A program made the position numbers and the translations under genes. Source: Trichormus_B sp936914905 (lineage in GTDB: Bacteria; Cyanobacteriota; Cyanobacteriia; Cyanobacteriales; Nostocaceae). Taken from it: a DNA stretch of 64,000 nucleotides. Each line of letters begins with the position of its first letter. Position 1 is the first letter of the stretch. The stretch is taken from assembly GCF_039871975.1 (NCBI RefSeq), contig NZ_JBDPLL010000001.1. One strand, written 5' to 3'. The notes beneath the pieces are model-generated. The model did no database searches. It was not told where the DNA came from and worked only from the letters and a program-made list of their open reading frames with translations. This document shows positions 9,113 to 18,870 of the stretch, one piece after another.

Positions 9113-10129
9113 ATGCACAAAAAACTTGTCAACTATTGCACCATAGATTTAAACATCATTCCCGATGGACCAATACTAATTAAATCAGGAAAAGAAGGAG
9201 CAGATCCTACAAACCCTGATATGGAATTTGTCAGAACATTTCATAAGGACGGATGGTCAATTTATTTACCAGGAAGCAGTTTAAAAGGTGCAATTCGCGC
9301 TCATGCTGAACGTATAGTTAGAACAGTAGGAAGTGAACAACGTCCACCAGACAATACTCAACAACTTTGGGCTAGTAATCTTTTAGATGAAAGGAATCAA
9401 AATAATAACCCAAACTTTTATTTAGAAAAGTGGAAGAATACTGAAAAAAAGAAGAAGCTAGAAGATAGGCATCCTAATCCTGGAGCAGAATTATATAGAC
9501 AATCCTGTTTTATTTCTCAAATTTTTGGTAATACTGCTATTGCTAGTCGTATTCGTTTTGAAGATGCACATCCAGTAGATATCAAACAGTTGAAACTAGA
9601 AGAACGTAATGGAGTAGCAATAGATAGAATATTTGGCTCTGTTGCTGTTGGACCATTTAATTATCAAGTTTGTACTGCGGGAGAATTTAAAACTAAAATA
9701 CATCTTAAAAACTTCACCCTTGCACAGTTAGGTTTAATAGGTTTAGTATTGCGAGACTTCAATGATGGTTGGTTTGGGTTAGGCTTTGCTAAATCTCGTG
9801 GTTTGGGTACTGTTAAAGTTAAATATAATAATGCAATTGTCCAGTATCCAGGATGTCAATTTAACTCGGGAACTAGAAAGATTCGTCAAATAGGAACTTC
9901 ACAGGAATGGGACTCTAATTATTTATTGGGTGCAGGAGAATTTTTAACTAAAGAAGAAGCCAAGAAATATGGATTTCCTGAATCAGACAAACAATATTCC
10001 GAGGGTTTTGCCCAGTCAATGGACTTAGGAATTGGTGTAAAACTGACATGGGGAAATAACACCAATTCTAGTGTCAAAGATTTATTTGCACGCGCTATTA
10101 ATATTTGGGGTGAGGTTTTAAGAACATGA
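9113..10129 (+). CDS. Cas7-like RAMP protein with PDMEF loop
   Basis: 338 residues. Segment NPDMEFVRTFHKDGWSIYLPGSSLKGAIRAHAERIVR carries Asp36 in the position used for RNA cleavage, plus the PGSSLKG loop. A glycine-rich loop FGLGFAKSRGLGTVKVKY lies near residues 220-237. The C-terminal 100 residues (EGFAQSMDLGIGVKLTWG and beyond) go past a minimal Csm3 fold. The stop overlaps the next start as ATGA (10126-10129). It is one of four Cas7-like proteins here, as expected for III-D loci in which several non-identical Cas7 subunits assemble in fixed order. Confidence 0.85.
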   Translation: MHKKLVNYCTIDLNIIPDGPILIKSGKEGADPTNPDMEFVRTFHKDGWSIYLPGSSLKGAIRAHAERIVRTVGSEQRPPDNTQQLWASNLLDERNQNNNPNFYLEKWKNTEKKKKLEDRHPNPGAELYRQSCFISQIFGNTAIASRIRFEDAHPVDIKQLKLEERNGVAIDRIFGSVAVGPFNYQVCTAGEFKTKIHLKNFTLAQLGLIGLVLRDFNDGWFGLGFAKSRGLGTVKVKYNNAIVQYPGCQFNSGTRKIRQIGTSQEWDSNYLLGAGEFLTKEEAKKYGFPESDKQYSEGFAQSMDLGIGVKLTWGNNTNSSVKDLFARAINIWGEVLRT

Positions 10130-10611
10130 GTCAAGAACTAACACCAGGGTATGTATATCATAGATCATTAGTGTCATCTGAAGAACTCAGTACTTTAATT
10201 ACGGAAATTTCTAAGTCTCAAAGTTATTATTTTTTACGTTACTCTCATGCTGTGAGTGGAATTTGTCAAAAATTACCTTCCGAGAGAGGAGAAACAGAAG
10301 GACAGGTTTTTAATTTTCTCTGTGAAATGCGATGGAAAAAACATAAGTCCGGTTATGAAGTGTTAGTCCTTAGTAAACAGGAATTCCAATTAGAAGGTTT
10401 TGAGAAATTAGCAGGTAACTGGGAAATTTGTGATATAAGTGCGTTTTGGTACAACCCAGAAGAAACAAGATTTCCTAAAGGTTTTATCTTTAAAGATGAA
10501 AATGATAAACCTCTCAATCCCAGAAAAATAAAAATTAAGCAAAGATTTTTCCAAGATACCGATACAGCAACCATTCATTTTATAGCTTTAACGGTTAAAT
10601 CAAATGACTAA
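10126..10611 (+). CDS. csx19: Csx19-like protein (type III-D accessory subunit)
   Basis: 161 residues, overlapping both neighbours (4 bp upstream, 8 bp downstream). The segment FNFLCEMRWKKHKSGYEVLVLSKQEF resembles the core of the Csx19/TIGR03984 family, where a FNxxxExRW pattern is followed by a beta strand. No catalytic motif seen. In described III-D complexes Csx19 is a structural subunit at the junction of Cas10 and Cas7. The identification rests on that pattern and on its place between Cas7 genes. Confidence 0.62.
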   Translation: MSQELTPGYVYHRSLVSSEELSTLITEISKSQSYYFLRYSHAVSGICQKLPSERGETEGQVFNFLCEMRWKKHKSGYEVLVLSKQEFQLEGFEKLAGNWEICDISAFWYNPEETRFPKGFIFKDENDKPLNPRKIKIKQRFFQDTDTATIHFIALTVKSND

Positions 10612-11677
10612 TATACCAAAACCTAAACCACGAAAACCAGTACCTTATCAACCTCCGTTCCGTGATGATTCTACTGTAAGTAGCACACCAAAACCATATC
10701 AATTCGTTTCTTTTCCACACGAAAGACCACGTTTACAACATCCTGCTGGACATGATAAATTCGATAAGAATCGTCTGCATGGAACTTTATTTTTAAGCCT
10801 GATAGTTAAAACCTCACTTCATGTTTCTACTGGTATAGCTGTTCCTGGTAATGATATTGCAACTCGTGTACCTTTAATTAAGACAATGGTACAGGGAGTT
10901 GATAAACATTTGACAATTCAAGGAAGTTCTCTTAAAGGCTGCATTCGTTCAGTTTATGAAGCGATTACAAATAGTACCCTTGCAGTAGTTACTTCAAAAT
11001 ATGGAGATAAAATACCCAGTGAGAGATTACCATGTAGAAATAAACAAGAATTATGTACTGCTAGTCAAGTATTTGGTGCCCTAAATTGGCAAGGATTAAT
11101 TGAATTCAATGATGCTAAATGCGAAAGCATAGGTTTTAATATAGGGTTTATGCCATCATTGTATCGTCCCCGACCTGAACCCGGAAGCGCGTATTTTAAC
11201 ACCAGAAAAAAAGTTAATGGACGTAAGTTCTATTATCATACAGTTTGCACTATTGAAAAATTTCAAAACCAAGGAATTCCAGTTCAACTAGCTGCTCGAG
11301 AATACACTTTTACAACTCAATTGCAATTTAAAAACCTGAAACCTGAAGAATTAGGAACATTATTTATTGTTCTGGGACAAGATTCTAATTGTCCCATAGC
11401 TTTAAAAATTGGTGGTGGTAAACCTATTGGGATGGGAACAATGATTGTAGAACTTAGCCAAACTAAGATATTACAAAATATCGATGATTTGCGATCACAC
11501 TACTCTAACTATACCCCTAATAACAATTATCTTCTCACAGGGGAGGCACTACAAAGATTTATTAAAACCCAAATCAAAACTGCATATTCCCGACTCGTGC
11601 AAGTTCCCCAACTCCAACAAGTTGCTGAAGTTTTACGTTACCCAACCGACCGCGAACCACCAGAAGGAATGTATTAA
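10604..11677 (+). CDS. Cas7-like RAMP protein with proline-rich N-terminal extension
   Basis: 357 residues. About 55 N-terminal residues are proline- and charge-rich (PKPKPRKPVPYQPPFRDD) and likely disordered. A RAMP domain then begins at HGTLFLSLIVKTSLHVSTG. The LTIQGSSLKGCIRSVYEA loop near residues 104-121 and the GGGKPIGMGTMIVEL glycine loop near 268-282 are clear. The usual catalytic Asp segment is replaced by VPGNDIATRVPLIK, so I cannot say whether it cuts RNA. It overlaps the next start by one base (TAATG at 11675-11679). Confidence 0.82.
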   Translation: MTNIPKPKPRKPVPYQPPFRDDSTVSSTPKPYQFVSFPHERPRLQHPAGHDKFDKNRLHGTLFLSLIVKTSLHVSTGIAVPGNDIATRVPLIKTMVQGVDKHLTIQGSSLKGCIRSVYEAITNSTLAVVTSKYGDKIPSERLPCRNKQELCTASQVFGALNWQGLIEFNDAKCESIGFNIGFMPSLYRPRPEPGSAYFNTRKKVNGRKFYYHTVCTIEKFQNQGIPVQLAAREYTFTTQLQFKNLKPEELGTLFIVLGQDSNCPIALKIGGGKPIGMGTMIVELSQTKILQNIDDLRSHYSNYTPNNNYLLTGEALQRFIKTQIKTAYSRLVQVPQLQQVAEVLRYPTDREPPEGMY

Positions 11678-12027
11678 TGTTAACTACAGAATCTTTGACA
11701 GACACTGAATGCCAACTTGCACATAATTTAGCCATAACTTTAGTTAAAGAAGAGACTGATGTTAATGAAGTAGCAAAAGTGATGGCATATCTGCGTAGTA
11801 TCGTTAACGAACCAGATGCAGGACGGCGATTTTTTAGTTACTTGAAAACTCTTGTTACTCATGGTAGACAAATTGGACACAGTGGACGCACCACAGGTTA
11901 CTACCGCAGTATAGAACGTGCCTGTAATCAATATCTACAAAACCAACAAACAAATGCCCAAACTATGTTAAAAATTTTAGGATGGGCTATGCGTTTAATG
12001 CGCTATTACAAGGTTAGTCCTATTTAG
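11677..12027 (+). CDS. small helical protein at end of cas operon, candidate Cas11
   Basis: 116 residues, start overlapping the previous stop. Predicted all-helical, basic in the C-terminal half, with YLRSIVNEPDAGRRFFSYLKTLV and a terminal ILGWAMRLMRYYK. Size, helicity and coupling to a Cas7 gene fit a small subunit (Cas11/Csm2-like) that lines the target strand. I cannot place it in a named family. It is the last intact gene of the locus. Confidence 0.6.
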   Translation: MLTTESLTDTECQLAHNLAITLVKEETDVNEVAKVMAYLRSIVNEPDAGRRFFSYLKTLVTHGRQIGHSGRTTGYYRSIERACNQYLQNQQTNAQTMLKILGWAMRLMRYYKVSPI

Positions 12028-12030
12028 GTC

Positions 12031-13230
12031 ATGATCGCTGGTATGAGGGAAATTTACCCAATTCTTATTGAAATACAAAAATTAGTTTAAGAACTGGTTG
12101 AAGAAATAAAAGAGCTATAATGAGCTATAGTAATAGCTACAGATTTCCCTGATGTCTATTGGATTAATTTTCAAATTAAGTTGAAAGACGATAACAAATT
12201 ATCAGATGAAACTTAGGAAGGAGTTCAAGGTATTTTAATTGAATGTGATTAGAAATTAACAGATAATTCTGCTGAAGAACTGTACTTTTCGTCCTCAGAA
12301 GATACTAGAGAGCTATTTTCTATTTAAAGATAGGGTAATAGACGATTCTGACAATATACTACTAAATAGTTAACATAGTGGCAGTTTGATGAATGTTAGT
12401 AGACAATTTTACAACTAGATTTTTGTAAAAGATTAACCTCTCCCATTTTACAAGCATTACTCTAACTAATAATAGAATTACCTTTAATCAGTAATTAAGA
12501 CTTTCGCGAAGATATTCATTATAAACTTGTAAATTCAGAAGTTATGCCCATACAAGCAACGAGAAAACATGATACTTAGTAGATTTCCTCACAACAAAAC
12601 TATATCGATAAGTTGAACATCTTAAGCTTAACTATAGGGTATCGGAAGTAATTATAATTATTACTTTAACAGTAAGTGGTAACTAACAAGGTCGTCTTCG
12701 TAATATTAGCGTTGTAGATAAAAATTTCTGGGATGCTAACTTATCTGCTTATACAGCTTTTGTTAAACTATTATAATTAGCAGTATAAACAGTATCCACA
12801 AATTTAGTTATCAAATTAATAGTTAAGTACAAAGATTAATTCATTTTTTATATATAAAAAAACCAAACTAGTCGATTTGAGCGTTCCTAATACTGGATTT
12901 TAGTTGACTATCTCGTAAAGAGACGGCACACGCAAAACCATAAAAGTGCCTATTGCTGATTCTAAATGCAAAACTTCCTACTGGCTGCTAAGACCATGTT
13001 TCTTAGAGTTACTTTACCAGGAAATTTATCAATCTTGGCAATGTTCAATTGAAGTCTTATTTAAGACTGAATGTTTAGAAAAAATTACCCAATCTGAAAA
13101 TCGGGAACAATCTCTATCAGAACTTGCACTAAGTAGATATTAAGGCCTTAATCCGCCTGTAAAAATAGTTATTTTTGGCAATATTATTAAGACTGATTAC
13201 AGAAACAACTGTAGAGTTCTAACTTTTTTA
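12031..13230 (+). pseudogene. decayed coding DNA downstream of the cas operon
   Basis: About 1.2 kb with coding-like translation on + broken by many stops and shifts. Pieces include DFPDVYWINFQIKLKDDNKL (about 12150), FREDIHYKLVNSEVMPIQATRK (about 12505), LRNISVVDKNFWDANLSAYTAFVKLL (about 12690) and a 65-residue open piece at 12946-13143 (DSKCKTSYWLLRPCFLELLYQEIYQS). At least two former genes seem represented. None is recognised. The same strand and direct continuation suggest they belonged to the CRISPR cassette or its accessory set. Similar composition to the intact cas genes. Confidence 0.45.
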
Positions 13231-13344
13231 TTCGCTTACTCTTGAATCGCTTATTACCATTTTTATTCAATTCCAATTCCTTTTTATTAATTCAGAATCA
13301 TAACCTAAGTAGGTGGGCGGAAAAGTTTATAACTATGTCATTGC

Positions 13345-13440
13345 AAATGCCGCAAAGGGGAATCGGGCAATTACAAGAGTTTCAATTAGTTCACAGTTTG
13401 TTACATGGTTATGTTTATTTGTGTCTACCTACTTATCTTA
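13345..13440 (+). repeat. diverged repeat, copy 1 (partner at about 18785-18870)
   Basis: The segment beginning around GCAAAGGGGAATCGGGCAAT and ending with GTTACATGGTTATGTTTATT plus TGTGTCTACCTA recurs, diverged, near 18785-18870 in the same orientation. Both lie beside insertion-sequence remnants. They are probably fragments of the same unidentified mobile or dispersed sequence. Confidence 0.5.
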
Positions 13441-13459
13441 TTCAGAAATTACTGCTAAT

Positions 13460-14150
13460 GATAGTGGATTAAATAACCTGTAACTCTGGTTTAGGGGTGT
13501 AATTCTATTGGAGCAAGAATTGATCAAAAACAATCTTCACATTTGATTTGAAGTCAACAGCCCATTTCGGCCGGTTTGATAGGTATTATAGAAAATGGTC
13601 GTCAAGAGTTTGAGTCCAGTTCGGGTGGTTACCGTTGCCATGAGGTCTTTTACAGTCTGCACACTATCAAAAATCAGCCCCTGACACAGGGGAGAAATAT
13701 GAGGAAAGAAACGATGCCCAATGGGATTGTACTTGGAGGNNNNNNNNNNNNNNNNNNNNNNNNNNNNNNNNNNNNNNNNNNNNNNNNNNNNNNNNNNNNN
13801 NNNNNNNNNNNNNNNNNNNNNNNNNNNNNNNNNNNNNNNTCTGGCAATCTCATGACCCTTGAGATGAATCTACCTGAGGGTTCCATCCATCGGTAAACCC
13901 GCTGTGTGCCGCTCCAACACTCCCAAAAACCCCTCTTCTGAGGAGGCAATCCTCTCAAAGGCTGATTTCCCTCCACCTCCGGGTTGGCGAATCCCCTCCG
14001 CTCAACCACCTTTTCTTCCTCAAGTTTCCTCAAGCCCAACTTTCACGTTTTGTGATGGCATAAGAACAAGCTGCGGATCTATGCCTACCCACCCTACATT
14101 TAGGGCTTCAATCACCGCTCATATACAGTGACCTTCTCTGACAAAGACTT
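13460..14150 (-). mobile_element. ISAzo13-like element, copy A, interrupted by a 100-N gap
   Basis: Read on -, it gives the C-terminal transposase end (a SHWASFLPLISPLCQGL-type segment, GLKLLTT, YQTG) on one side of the gap 13740-13839. On the other side is the N-terminal part (GFANPEVEGNQP in one frame, a GGGGKSAF-type string in the proper frame). The terminal sequence TAGTGGATTAAATAACCTG at about 13462 matches the ends of copies D and E. The 14150 side lacks the far end found in copies B and E, so it is truncated. Several frameshifts are visible. ISAzo13 transposases end with PQWNYT-type motifs, seen in the sister copies. Confidence 0.75.
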
Positions 14151-14254
14151 TCAGTTAGAGAAAGTTATCTGTTTAGAGCAGGTTTGAAAAGATTTGGGTC
14201 GTGATTTTAGGCAATTGCTGATCCCCCGATGGAACTAGAGTCAAACTCCCCCAC

Positions 14255-14308
14255 TCTGTGAGATGCTTTCCACGGCTTGCCTCTATCTTACTGAAAGTAT
14301 CTCACAGA
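14255..14308. terminator. inverted repeat downstream of the VCBS-repeat gene
   Basis: TCTGTGAGATGCTTTC (14255-14270) pairs with GAAAGTATCTCACAGA (14293-14308), 15 of 16 positions, loop 22 nt. It lies 45 bp beyond the stop of the minus-strand gene ending at 14353. There is no clear T tract, so it is a terminator or transcript-stabilising hairpin only by position. Confidence 0.45.
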
Positions 14309-14352
14309 GAAAAGGAGGTATCACTTAGTACAAGTCCAGAAATATTTTTAGA

Positions 14353-15606
14353 TTATGCTGTATACCATTCTGGAGTCAGCTTATCTGCATCAGATATAAG
14401 ATTCTCAGTTGCTAGAGTTCCATCCATATTCCAGATCTTGTCTGTACTGGTTTCCTGGTCTCTCCAGTAGATATCGGTTTTACCATCCCCATTGAAATCA
14501 CCAAGAGATGCTGTCAAACCACTGCTATTGCTTGGTAAGAATGCTTCTGAACTAACATTTGTAGCATCCATCAACCAAGCCGTATTTTCTCCACTTGTAG
14601 CATTGTGCCAGAAAATATCTGTCTTACCATCACTGTTGAAATCACCAATTTTAGCATTCCAATCTGAGGAAAGTGTATTAACGCTATCTTCAGTAACGAA
14701 AACGCCGTTCATTATCCAAATTTTGTTTTCACCTCTTGCGATGTTGCGCCACAAAATATCTGTTTTGTAGTCACCGTTGAAATCACCCAGGGTAGTAGTC
14801 CAGGATGCATCCTGTGATTGTAAATCACATTTCGTGGCTTCGCTACTATCCATGAACCAAGCTGTATTTTCACCGGTTGTATTATTTCGCCAGAAAATAT
14901 CACTCTTGCCATTGCCGTCAAAATCAACTATAGTTGCAGTTAAGGCTACATCTGTGGTTTCGAGAACATTTGCACTAGTTACAGTTGTACCATCCATCTG
15001 CCAAATAGCGTTCTGACCTGTTTGGCTATTATGCCAGAAAATATCAGTTTTGCGATCACCATTAAAATCGCTAATATTAGCAGTCCAACCTGGATCAACT
15101 CTATCTAAAGTTAAGTAAGTAGCAACCTTGATGCCATCCATTAAAACAACTAGATTTTCCCCAGTTTGTTCGTTGCGTAGTAAGAAGTCGGTTTTGTTAT
15201 CACTGTTGAAGTCAGCAGTTTTATAAGACCAGGTGTTTAAGTCATATTTACCTAAAGAAGCCTGTTCAACAATTTGTGTCCCGTTCATCAGGCGAACTAA
15301 AATTTCACCTGTTTGTACATTTACCCACATTTTATCTGTTTTACCATCACCATTGAAATCAGGAACAATGGCAGCACTAGTTAAATAAGGATTAGGATTG
15401 GGATTAGAACTACTAATAGATGGCAATGTCGGTAAGGAATCAGTTGGTATTTCTGGAAGAAATGATTCATCATCTTTTAGTGTGACAGCAGAACTTCTAT
15501 TAGTAGTTGAAGTATTAAGAGATGTTGTCAAAACTTCTGTTTTTTCTAGGGATTCTTTTGCCCAACTACTTGTATCTAAAGATAAGTCGGATTTATTGTG
15601 AAACAT
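14353..15606 (-). CDS. VCBS/FG-GAP repeat protein
   Basis: 417 residues. After a serine/threonine-rich N-terminal stretch of about 85 residues come seven or so repeats of roughly 46 residues with the pattern DFNGDGKTDIFWHN..TGENTAWxMDG. The DxNxDxxTD loop is a calcium-binding type motif, and such repeats form beta-propeller blades of surface or secreted proteins. No convincing signal peptide at the start (MFHNKSDLSLDTSSW). Function unknown; adhesion or extracellular roles are usual guesses for the family. The gene is intact, with a decayed insertion sequence downstream and a 383-bp gap before the divergent aminopeptidase gene. Confidence 0.82.
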   Translation of the reverse strand: MFHNKSDLSLDTSSWAKESLEKTEVLTTSLNTSTTNRSSAVTLKDDESFLPEIPTDSLPTLPSISSSNPNPNPYLTSAAIVPDFNGDGKTDKMWVNVQTGEILVRLMNGTQIVEQASLGKYDLNTWSYKTADFNSDNKTDFLLRNEQTGENLVVLMDGIKVATYLTLDRVDPGWTANISDFNGDRKTDIFWHNSQTGQNAIWQMDGTTVTSANVLETTDVALTATIVDFDGNGKSDIFWRNNTTGENTAWFMDSSEATKCDLQSQDASWTTTLGDFNGDYKTDILWRNIARGENKIWIMNGVFVTEDSVNTLSSDWNAKIGDFNSDGKTDIFWHNATSGENTAWLMDATNVSSEAFLPSNSSGLTASLGDFNGDGKTDIYWRDQETSTDKIWNMDGTLATENLISDADKLTPEWYTA

Positions 15607-15989
15607 GGCGTGTTTTTATGTGTAATTAATATAAAGTTTTAATTCAACTAAAACTAAGATTCTGTAAATCACAAACATTTACCTAAATAATTTCTGATAG
15701 ATGTCATTTCTTTAATTTTTTCATAATCTTGAAGTAGTTTTCATTCTCAATATAAATATTGTATGAGCAGTCTAAAATACTTTTATTTCTTATTTACTAA
15801 TGTCATATCTTATGCATAAATTTCTGTTTTGTTGACAGTCTCGTTCTTTAGCAGAAAAGAACTTCTGATTCAGATAAATTAAAGATTAGCTAAAATAATT
15901 AGGATTAGGATAAGCAAAACTAAATACACATAGCTGTTTAGTTTTGCTACAGTTTAAAAGAATACTATATCTTCAGCAATAAATCAGCT
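15607..15989. promoter_or_regulatory. divergent intergenic region, VCBS gene and aminopeptidase gene
   Basis: 383 bp between two divergently transcribed genes, AT-rich and without coding character. It must hold promoters for both. I could not pick -10/-35 boxes with confidence. Confidence 0.5.
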
Positions 15990-17297
15990 ATGCAAACAGA
16001 ATATTGTCAACGTCGTGAACAGTTAATGGCAAGAATTGGTAATGGTACGGCAATTTTTTGCAGTGCGCCCACAACAGTAATGCACAACGATGTTAAGTAT
16101 ATTTATAGGCAAGATAGTGATTTCTTTTACTTGACAGGTTTTAATGAAGCCAAAGCTGTTGCTATACTAGCACCTCATCACGAAGAATATCGGTTTATTT
16201 TGTTTGTTCAACCGAAGGATCAGGAAAAGGAAGTTTGGAGTGGTTATCGTTGTGGAGTAGATGCAGCGAAGGGAATCTATGGTGCAGATGAAGCTTATCC
16301 CATTGCAGAGTTAGATGAAAAATTACCACAATTTTTAGAAAAAGCTGATCGCATTTATTATCACATAGGACGCGATCGCGATTTTAATGATACCATTCTC
16401 AAACATTATCAATGCTTACTACATACCTATCCCAAACGAGGAACAGGACCCATTGCTATAGAAGATACAAGTAGTATTTTACATAGCTTAAGACTACATA
16501 AAAGCAAAACTGAATTAGACTTAATGCGACAAGCAGCCGACATTGCAGTAGAAGCACACAACCACGCCTTACAAATTACCGCACCTGGACGTTATGAATA
16601 TGAAATACAAGCAGAAATAGAATATATTTTCCGTCTGCGGGGTGGAATGGGTCCAGCCTATCCTTCCATTGTTGCAGCTGGGACAAATGCCTGCGTACTG
16701 CACTACATTGAAAATAATTGCCAGATGCAAGAAAATGAATTATTGCTAATAGATGCTGGTTGTGCTTATGGTTATTACAACTCTGACATTACCCGCACAT
16801 TTCCCATTGGAGGTAAATTTACACCAGAACAAAAAGCCTTATATGAAATAGTATTAGAAGCACAAAAACAAGCCATAGAAGAAGTCCAAGCAGGAAACCC
16901 CTTCACCGCACCTCATAATACCGCAGTCCGTATCCTCACAGAAGGTTTAGTAGAACTCGGTTTACTGAAAGGCGAAATTGACAAATTAATAGAAGAAGAA
17001 AAATATAAACCATTTTATATGCACCGCACTAGTCATTGGTTAGGGTTAGATGTTCATGATGTTGGTGTTTATCAACATGGAGAAAACCCACAACTTTTAC
17101 AACCAGGTCAAGTACTGACAATAGAACCAGGTCTTTATATTGTTCCCGGCACCAAACCCGCAGCAGACCAACCAGACATTGACGCCCGCTGGGTAGGTAT
17201 TGGGATTAGAATTGAAGATGATGTCTTAGTTAGCGCAGATGGATATGAAGTATTAACTGCGGGAGTTCCTAAAGAAGTAAAAGATCTAGAAAGATAA
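15990..17297 (+). CDS. pepP: Xaa-Pro aminopeptidase (aminopeptidase P, M24B)
   Basis: 435 residues, the full length of cyanobacterial aminopeptidase P. The N-terminal domain starts MQTEYCQRREQLMARIGNGTA. The C-terminal pita-bread metallopeptidase fold has all ligand motifs: IDAGCAYGYYNSDITRTFP (two Asp), HRTSHWLGLDVHD (His), LTIEPGLYI (Glu) and GIGIRIEDD (Glu). It removes N-terminal residues preceding proline, using two Mn ions, in the cytoplasm. Monocistronic, followed at once by a strong hairpin terminator. Confidence 0.95.
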   Translation: MQTEYCQRREQLMARIGNGTAIFCSAPTTVMHNDVKYIYRQDSDFFYLTGFNEAKAVAILAPHHEEYRFILFVQPKDQEKEVWSGYRCGVDAAKGIYGADEAYPIAELDEKLPQFLEKADRIYYHIGRDRDFNDTILKHYQCLLHTYPKRGTGPIAIEDTSSILHSLRLHKSKTELDLMRQAADIAVEAHNHALQITAPGRYEYEIQAEIEYIFRLRGGMGPAYPSIVAAGTNACVLHYIENNCQMQENELLLIDAGCAYGYYNSDITRTFPIGGKFTPEQKALYEIVLEAQKQAIEEVQAGNPFTAPHNTAVRILTEGLVELGLLKGEIDKLIEEEKYKPFYMHRTSHWLGLDVHDVGVYQHGENPQLLQPGQVLTIEPGLYIVPGTKPAADQPDIDARWVGIGIRIEDDVLVSADGYEVLTAGVPKEVKDLER

Positions 17298-17337
17298 ATA
17301 GAATTGGGGGGTTTAAGAACAACCCCCCAATTCTATT
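17297..17337 (+). terminator. strong hairpin terminator after pepP
   Basis: A 17-bp perfect inverted repeat, AATAGAATTGGGGGGTT and its complement, with the 7-nt loop TAAGAAC, begins at the pepP stop codon. Only a weak T-rich tail (TATTTCT) follows. The six-G core makes it stable; it is symmetrical and could act in both directions. Confidence 0.8.
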
Positions 17338-17344
17338 TCTGGAA

Positions 17345-17891
17345 ACTTACCCGATATATATCTAGTTACACGCTGGTTATCAGTTTTAAAAGTAACTCCA
17401 TAATTATGGTCAGCTTTATCTTTGGGTATTCAAGTTAGATAATATCCATTGTTTACATATTCATGAGAAGTAACTTTAATTCGTCCTGGATAAAGATATT
17501 TAATTAGCACTTTAGTATCACTAATTTTTGCACCACAAACTATAGTAAATTTTGGGTTATCTATATCTAGGCTAGCAATAAGATCACTAGTGACATATTT
17601 AAGACGACTTTTAACATTATCTTTTGTCACTATAAACTATACACCTTTTCATTTTCCTTCTCCTTGCAGATAGTAACAGCTGTCACTTGCAGAACCGGAA
17701 ACATATAAACAACTATTAGCAGCATATGCGACTTCAGGAAAACTCATTTCTGCTTTGACCGTACCAATACCATTAATAGTTACTGTTACTTGACTGATAA
17801 GTTTTGTCTATGCAGTAATAATTACCACCGTGAGAATAGAAGCAGTGAAGGTAATAGTACCGACAGTTAATATTTTGAGTTTCCTATTCAT
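17345..17891 (-). pseudogene. small exported protein gene, broken
   Basis: On -, ATG at 17889-17891 opens MNRKLKILTVGTITFTASILTVVIITA, a hydrophobic leader like a signal or pilin-type anchor, then a TAG. The frame continues (LISQVTVTINGIGTVKAEMSFPEVAYAANSCLYVSG) to more stops. A 66-residue open piece follows at 17430-17630 (KDNVKSRLKYVTSDLIASLDIDNPKF). At least three interruptions. I do not recognise the family. Confidence 0.5.
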
Positions 17892-17982
17892 AAGACTTTG
17901 AGAAAGTTTCTTTTTTCATATAAAATAAATAATATCTATTTTCGTATTGTTATCGTTTGTCAGAAACTAAATTCAAGCGGAG

Positions 17983-18658
17983 ATGAGAACGACTCTAAGT
18001 TTAGTTAGACACCAATTTACAGGTCAGCAGTATCATCAAATGGCTGAATTTAATATTCTCACAGAAAATAACAGACTAGAATTAATTTGGAGGGAAATGA
18101 CTTATATGTCACCTACTTCTACAAGACACTCAGATTGTGTCCTATTTTAACTGGTTCATTAATATTCTTATTAGACCTCGTGCAGAATTAATTCTATGTC
18201 AGAATGGGGAATATATTTGTCTTAGCCAACAGTTAGAGTTACATAGTTATTGTTGAACTAGGGAGTACAAAGAACACCAAAAACAGATAAAATCTAAAAC
18301 TCTGTATCATAGGACAGGAAGAATTTTGCAAATAGTTGCTGTGAATAAACCAGTAGTTTTATATGAGACTTCTGACCCGTCACCAAATATAGCATTATTA
18401 AAACCCCGTGTAGACTATTATATAGCTCTATTTTTATGAATAGAAGTTGCCGATAGAACTGTAAAGTATGACAAGGAAGTAAAATTCCCTTGTATGCAGA
18501 AGTAAATATTCTTAAACGTTAGTCAGTCGATGTTAATCAGGGAATTATCGAGGTTTATAGAAATCCTCTCTAGGGAGTTTATCAGGATATTCAGAAGTTA
18601 AGAAATAATCAAGTTTTATCAATTTCCGCTTTTCCTAATGTGAGTTTTAGATTTTAAA
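17983..18658 (+). pseudogene. Uma2-family (PD-(D/E)xK-like) protein gene, broken
   Basis: Pieces in shifting frames follow the order of a Uma2/DUF820 protein: TLSLVRHQFTGQQYHQMAEFNILTENNRLELI, MTYMSPTSTRHSDCV, a RAELILC segment, KIPLYAEVNI, VDVNQGIIEVYRNPL, GVYQDIQKLRNNQVLSISAFPNVSF. Many stops and shifts. Uma2 proteins are an expanded cyanobacterial family of uncertain role with an endonuclease-like fold. A related fragment sits at 28590-28785. Confidence 0.75.
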
Positions 18659-18784
18659 TCTAAATTAAATTTAGAAGTAGTAGGTTGGATTAGGTGACAG
18701 CATGACTCGAGAAATTTCCCGAAATGCTGGGTTTATTCACGTCAATCCAAGCTATAATTTCGATATAAGTCGGTAGAGAGCAAG

Positions 18785-18870
18785 GGGTAATCAGGCAATC
18801 CTAAGGGTCTCAAATAATTTATATCTCGTTACATAGTTATGTTTATTTGTGTCCACCTATTTATAGTGAA
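18785..18870 (+). repeat. diverged repeat, copy 2 (partner at 13345-13440)
   Basis: Begins AGCAAGGGGTAATCAGGCAA and shares GTTACATAGTTATGTTTATT plus TGTGTCCACCTA with copy 1. It lies next to the degraded transposase region starting near 18880. From about 18870 to 19300 I see only decayed sequence. Confidence 0.5.

Noticed and set aside
13576..14039. Open frames spanning N runs (also at 20762-21044, 32729-33057, 47479-47874, 60837-61144)
   Set aside because: They are open only because N translates to X. The true sense is fragments of an ISAzo13-like transposase in shifted frames.
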